The translations under genes were made by a program, and so were the position numbers. A stretch of 41,881 nt of DNA, taken from contig CANJXI010000028.1 of NCBI GenBank assembly GCA_947478785.1, forward strand, positions 1 to 41,881, read 5' to 3'. Below are positions 40,416 through 41,881 of the stretch, one piece after another. The DNA is from Caulobacteraceae bacterium. Lineage in GTDB: Bacteria > Pseudomonadota > Alphaproteobacteria > Caulobacterales > Caulobacteraceae. The notes beneath the pieces were generated by a model, which made no database searches, was not told the DNA's origin, and saw only the letters and a list, made by a program, of their open reading frames with translations. The first letter of the stretch is position 1; each line of letters begins with the position of its first letter.

Positions 40416-41881
40416 ATGAGCTCACCCACGCCGCCCGTCGCCCCCAGGCATCCCCTGCGCATCGAACAGCTGGGCCGGGCGCGGGTCGACGACTACGCCT
40501 GGATGAAGGACGACAACTGGCAGCAGGTGCTTCGGGACCCCAAGGCGCTGCGGGCCGATGTGCGCGATCACCTGACCGCCGAGAACGCCTACACCAAGGC
40601 CATGCTGGCCGGGACCGAGGCGCTGCAGGCGGCGCTGTTCGCGGAGATGAAGGGCCGCATCAAGGAGGACGACAGCTCCGTCCCCTCGCCCGACGGCCCA
40701 TGGGACTACTACGCCCGCTTCGACATGGGCGCCCAGCACCCGATCCATGCGCGCCGGCCGAGGGGACGGACTGACGGCGAGGAGGTGCTGCTGGACGAGG
40801 AGGCGCTGGCCAGGGGCAAGGCCTTCTTCCAGGTGGGCGCGGCCAGCCACAGCCCCGACCACGCGCTGTTCGCCTGGGCGGTCGATGAACAGGGTTCGGA
40901 ATACTACACGATCCACGTGAAGGACGTGGCGAGCGGCGAGAGCCTGGGGACGCCGGTGGAGAGCGCCTATGGCGATTTCGCCTTCTCGCCGGACAGCCGG
41001 TGGCTGTTCTGGATCTGGCGCGACGAGAACGCCCGGCCCTCGAAGGTCTTCCGCCGGCCCTCGAAAGGCGGCGAGGACGTGCTGGTCTACGAGGAACTGG
41101 ACGAGGGCATGTTCCTGGGGGTCGGGACGGCCTCCGACGACAGCCATATCCTGATCAACGTGGGCGACCAGGAGACGACCGAGACCTGGCTGATCCCCGC
41201 CGCCAGGCCGACCGCGGCGCCCGTGGTCGCCGAGCCGCGCGCCGTGGGCGTGAAATACAGCCTCGATCACTGGACCGACCGCTGGGTGATCCGCACCAAC
41301 GCCGACGGGGCGGTGGACTTCAAGCTGGCGGTGTCGGAAGCCGCCCTGCCCGCCAAGGCGACCTGGCGCGACTGGATCGCCCACCAGCCCGGCCGCTACA
41401 TCACCGGCTTCGCGGCCTATGCCGGCCACCTGGTGCGCGCCGAGCGGGTGGACGCGCTGGACCGGCTGGTGGTCATCGCCCGGGACGGGAGCGAGCACGA
41501 GGTGGGGTTCGACGAGGCGGCCTATGCGCTGAACCTCGAGGGCGGCTACGAATACGCCACCACCACGGCCCGATTCGTCTACCAGTCGCCGACCACGCCC
41601 CGGCAGACCTACGACTACGATCTGGCGAGCCAGGCGCGGACGCTGCGCAAGACCCAGGAGATCCCTTCGGGGCACGATCCGGCCCGCTATGTCGCGCGGC
41701 GGCTCTACGCCAAGGCGTCCGACGGCGCGGAGGTCCCGGTCACGGTCCTGATGCTGAAGGACACACCGCTCGACGGGTCGGCGCCGCTGCTGCTCTACGG
41801 CTACGGCTCCTACGGCATGGCCATGGAACCGAGCTTCTCGATCCGCAACCTCAGCCTCGTGGACCGGGGATGGATCTGGGC
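40416..41881 (+). CDS. ptrB: S9 family peptidase, oligopeptidase B-like (N-terminal part)
   Basis: The first 488 codons of a prolyl-oligopeptidase-family serine peptidase; the window ends inside the gene. The start HPLRIEQLGRARVDDYAWMKDD matches the N-terminal helix of oligopeptidase B, followed by a beta-propeller domain (about residues 70-400) and the start of the alpha/beta-hydrolase domain with LLLYGYGSYGMAMEPSFS. The catalytic Ser, Asp and His lie beyond the edge. The enzyme cuts after basic residues in short peptides. The ATG at 40416 is the first start in the frame. It is divergent from the trypsin-like protease. Confidence 0.9.
   Translation, partial: MSSPTPPVAPRHPLRIEQLGRARVDDYAWMKDDNWQQVLRDPKALRADVRDHLTAENAYTKAMLAGTEALQAALFAEMKGRIKEDDSSVPSPDGPWDYYARFDMGAQHPIHARRPRGRTDGEEVLLDEEALARGKAFFQVGAASHSPDHALFAWAVDEQGSEYYTIHVKDVASGESLGTPVESAYGDFAFSPDSRWLFWIWRDENARPSKVFRRPSKGGEDVLVYEELDEGMFLGVGTASDDSHILINVGDQETTETWLIPAARPTAAPVVAEPRAVGVKYSLDHWTDRWVIRTNADGAVDFKLAVSEAALPAKATWRDWIAHQPGRYITGFAAYAGHLVRAERVDALDRLVVIARDGSEHEVGFDEAAYALNLEGGYEYATTTARFVYQSPTTPRQTYDYDLASQARTLRKTQEIPSGHDPARYVARRLYAKASDGAEVPVTVLMLKDTPLDGSAPLLLYGYGSYGMAMEPSFSIRNLSLVDRGWIW

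Noticed and set aside
40422-41675. A 417-codon minus-strand frame at the right end
   Set aside because: It is opposite the oligopeptidase B-like gene and has no recognisable domain.
1-41881. CRISPR array, tRNA/rRNA genes, prophage or transposase
   Set aside because: No regular spaced repeats, cloverleaf-like sequences or transposase/integrase motifs were seen on either strand.

Overview
The window is high-GC alphaproteobacterial chromosome, most likely from the Caulobacteraceae (Phenylobacterium or Caulobacter type). Supporting signs are a split F0 operon with a b/b-prime subunit pair, a MucR regulator, a DivJ/PleC-type histidine kinase, CtrA-like boxes (TTAA-N7-TTAA), clustered GANTC sites, DUF1491 and SufE neighbours, and gcvPA/gcvPB encoded as two genes. 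No rRNA, tRNA, CRISPR array, phage or insertion sequence was found. Many long antisense open frames exist only because of codon-position GC bias and are left out.

Layout. 1-472 has no convincing gene but carries a perfect-armed palindromic element. 473-8697 is an accessory catabolic block: two Fe(II)/2-oxoglutarate (TauD-type) dioxygenases, an MFS transporter, two SAM-dependent methyltransferases, a 4-hydroxyacetophenone-type Baeyer-Villiger monooxygenase and a small ExbD-like ORF. 8785-13637 is the glycine cleavage operon (gcvT, gcvH, gcvPA, gcvPB) behind a tandem glycine riboswitch, with a large palindromic repeat between gcvH and gcvPA. 14193-16700 is the F0 ATP synthase operon (atpI-B-E-F'-F) on the minus strand.

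17626-21695 is a second accessory block: a VOC protein, palindromic repeats, a divergent TetR/cytochrome P450 pair, a broken second copy of the VOC gene start directly after the P450 stop, and a diheme cytochrome c lipoprotein. Then come an ABC-F ATPase (Uup type), a candidate structured RNA with its own terminator, a three-gene NMT1-type ABC importer and a TPR-like protein behind CtrA-like boxes.

28186-31453 is a translation/ribosome operon (prfC, rsmC-like, rsuA-like). 31522-37523 holds small conserved proteins, the DivJ-like kinase with a divergent soluble kinase, sufE, a PAS_5-family protein and mucR. The right end has a crotonase, a MaoC-type hydratase, a trypsin-like protease without a signal peptide, and the first 488 codons of an oligopeptidase B-like S9 peptidase cut by the window edge.

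No wholly new system is evident. The strongest leads are the VOC remnant and direct-repeat architecture around the TetR/P450 pair, the structured intergenic RNA candidate at about 23.73-24.0 kb, the predicted CtrA control of the TPR gene, and the MucR homologue lacking standard zinc ligands.
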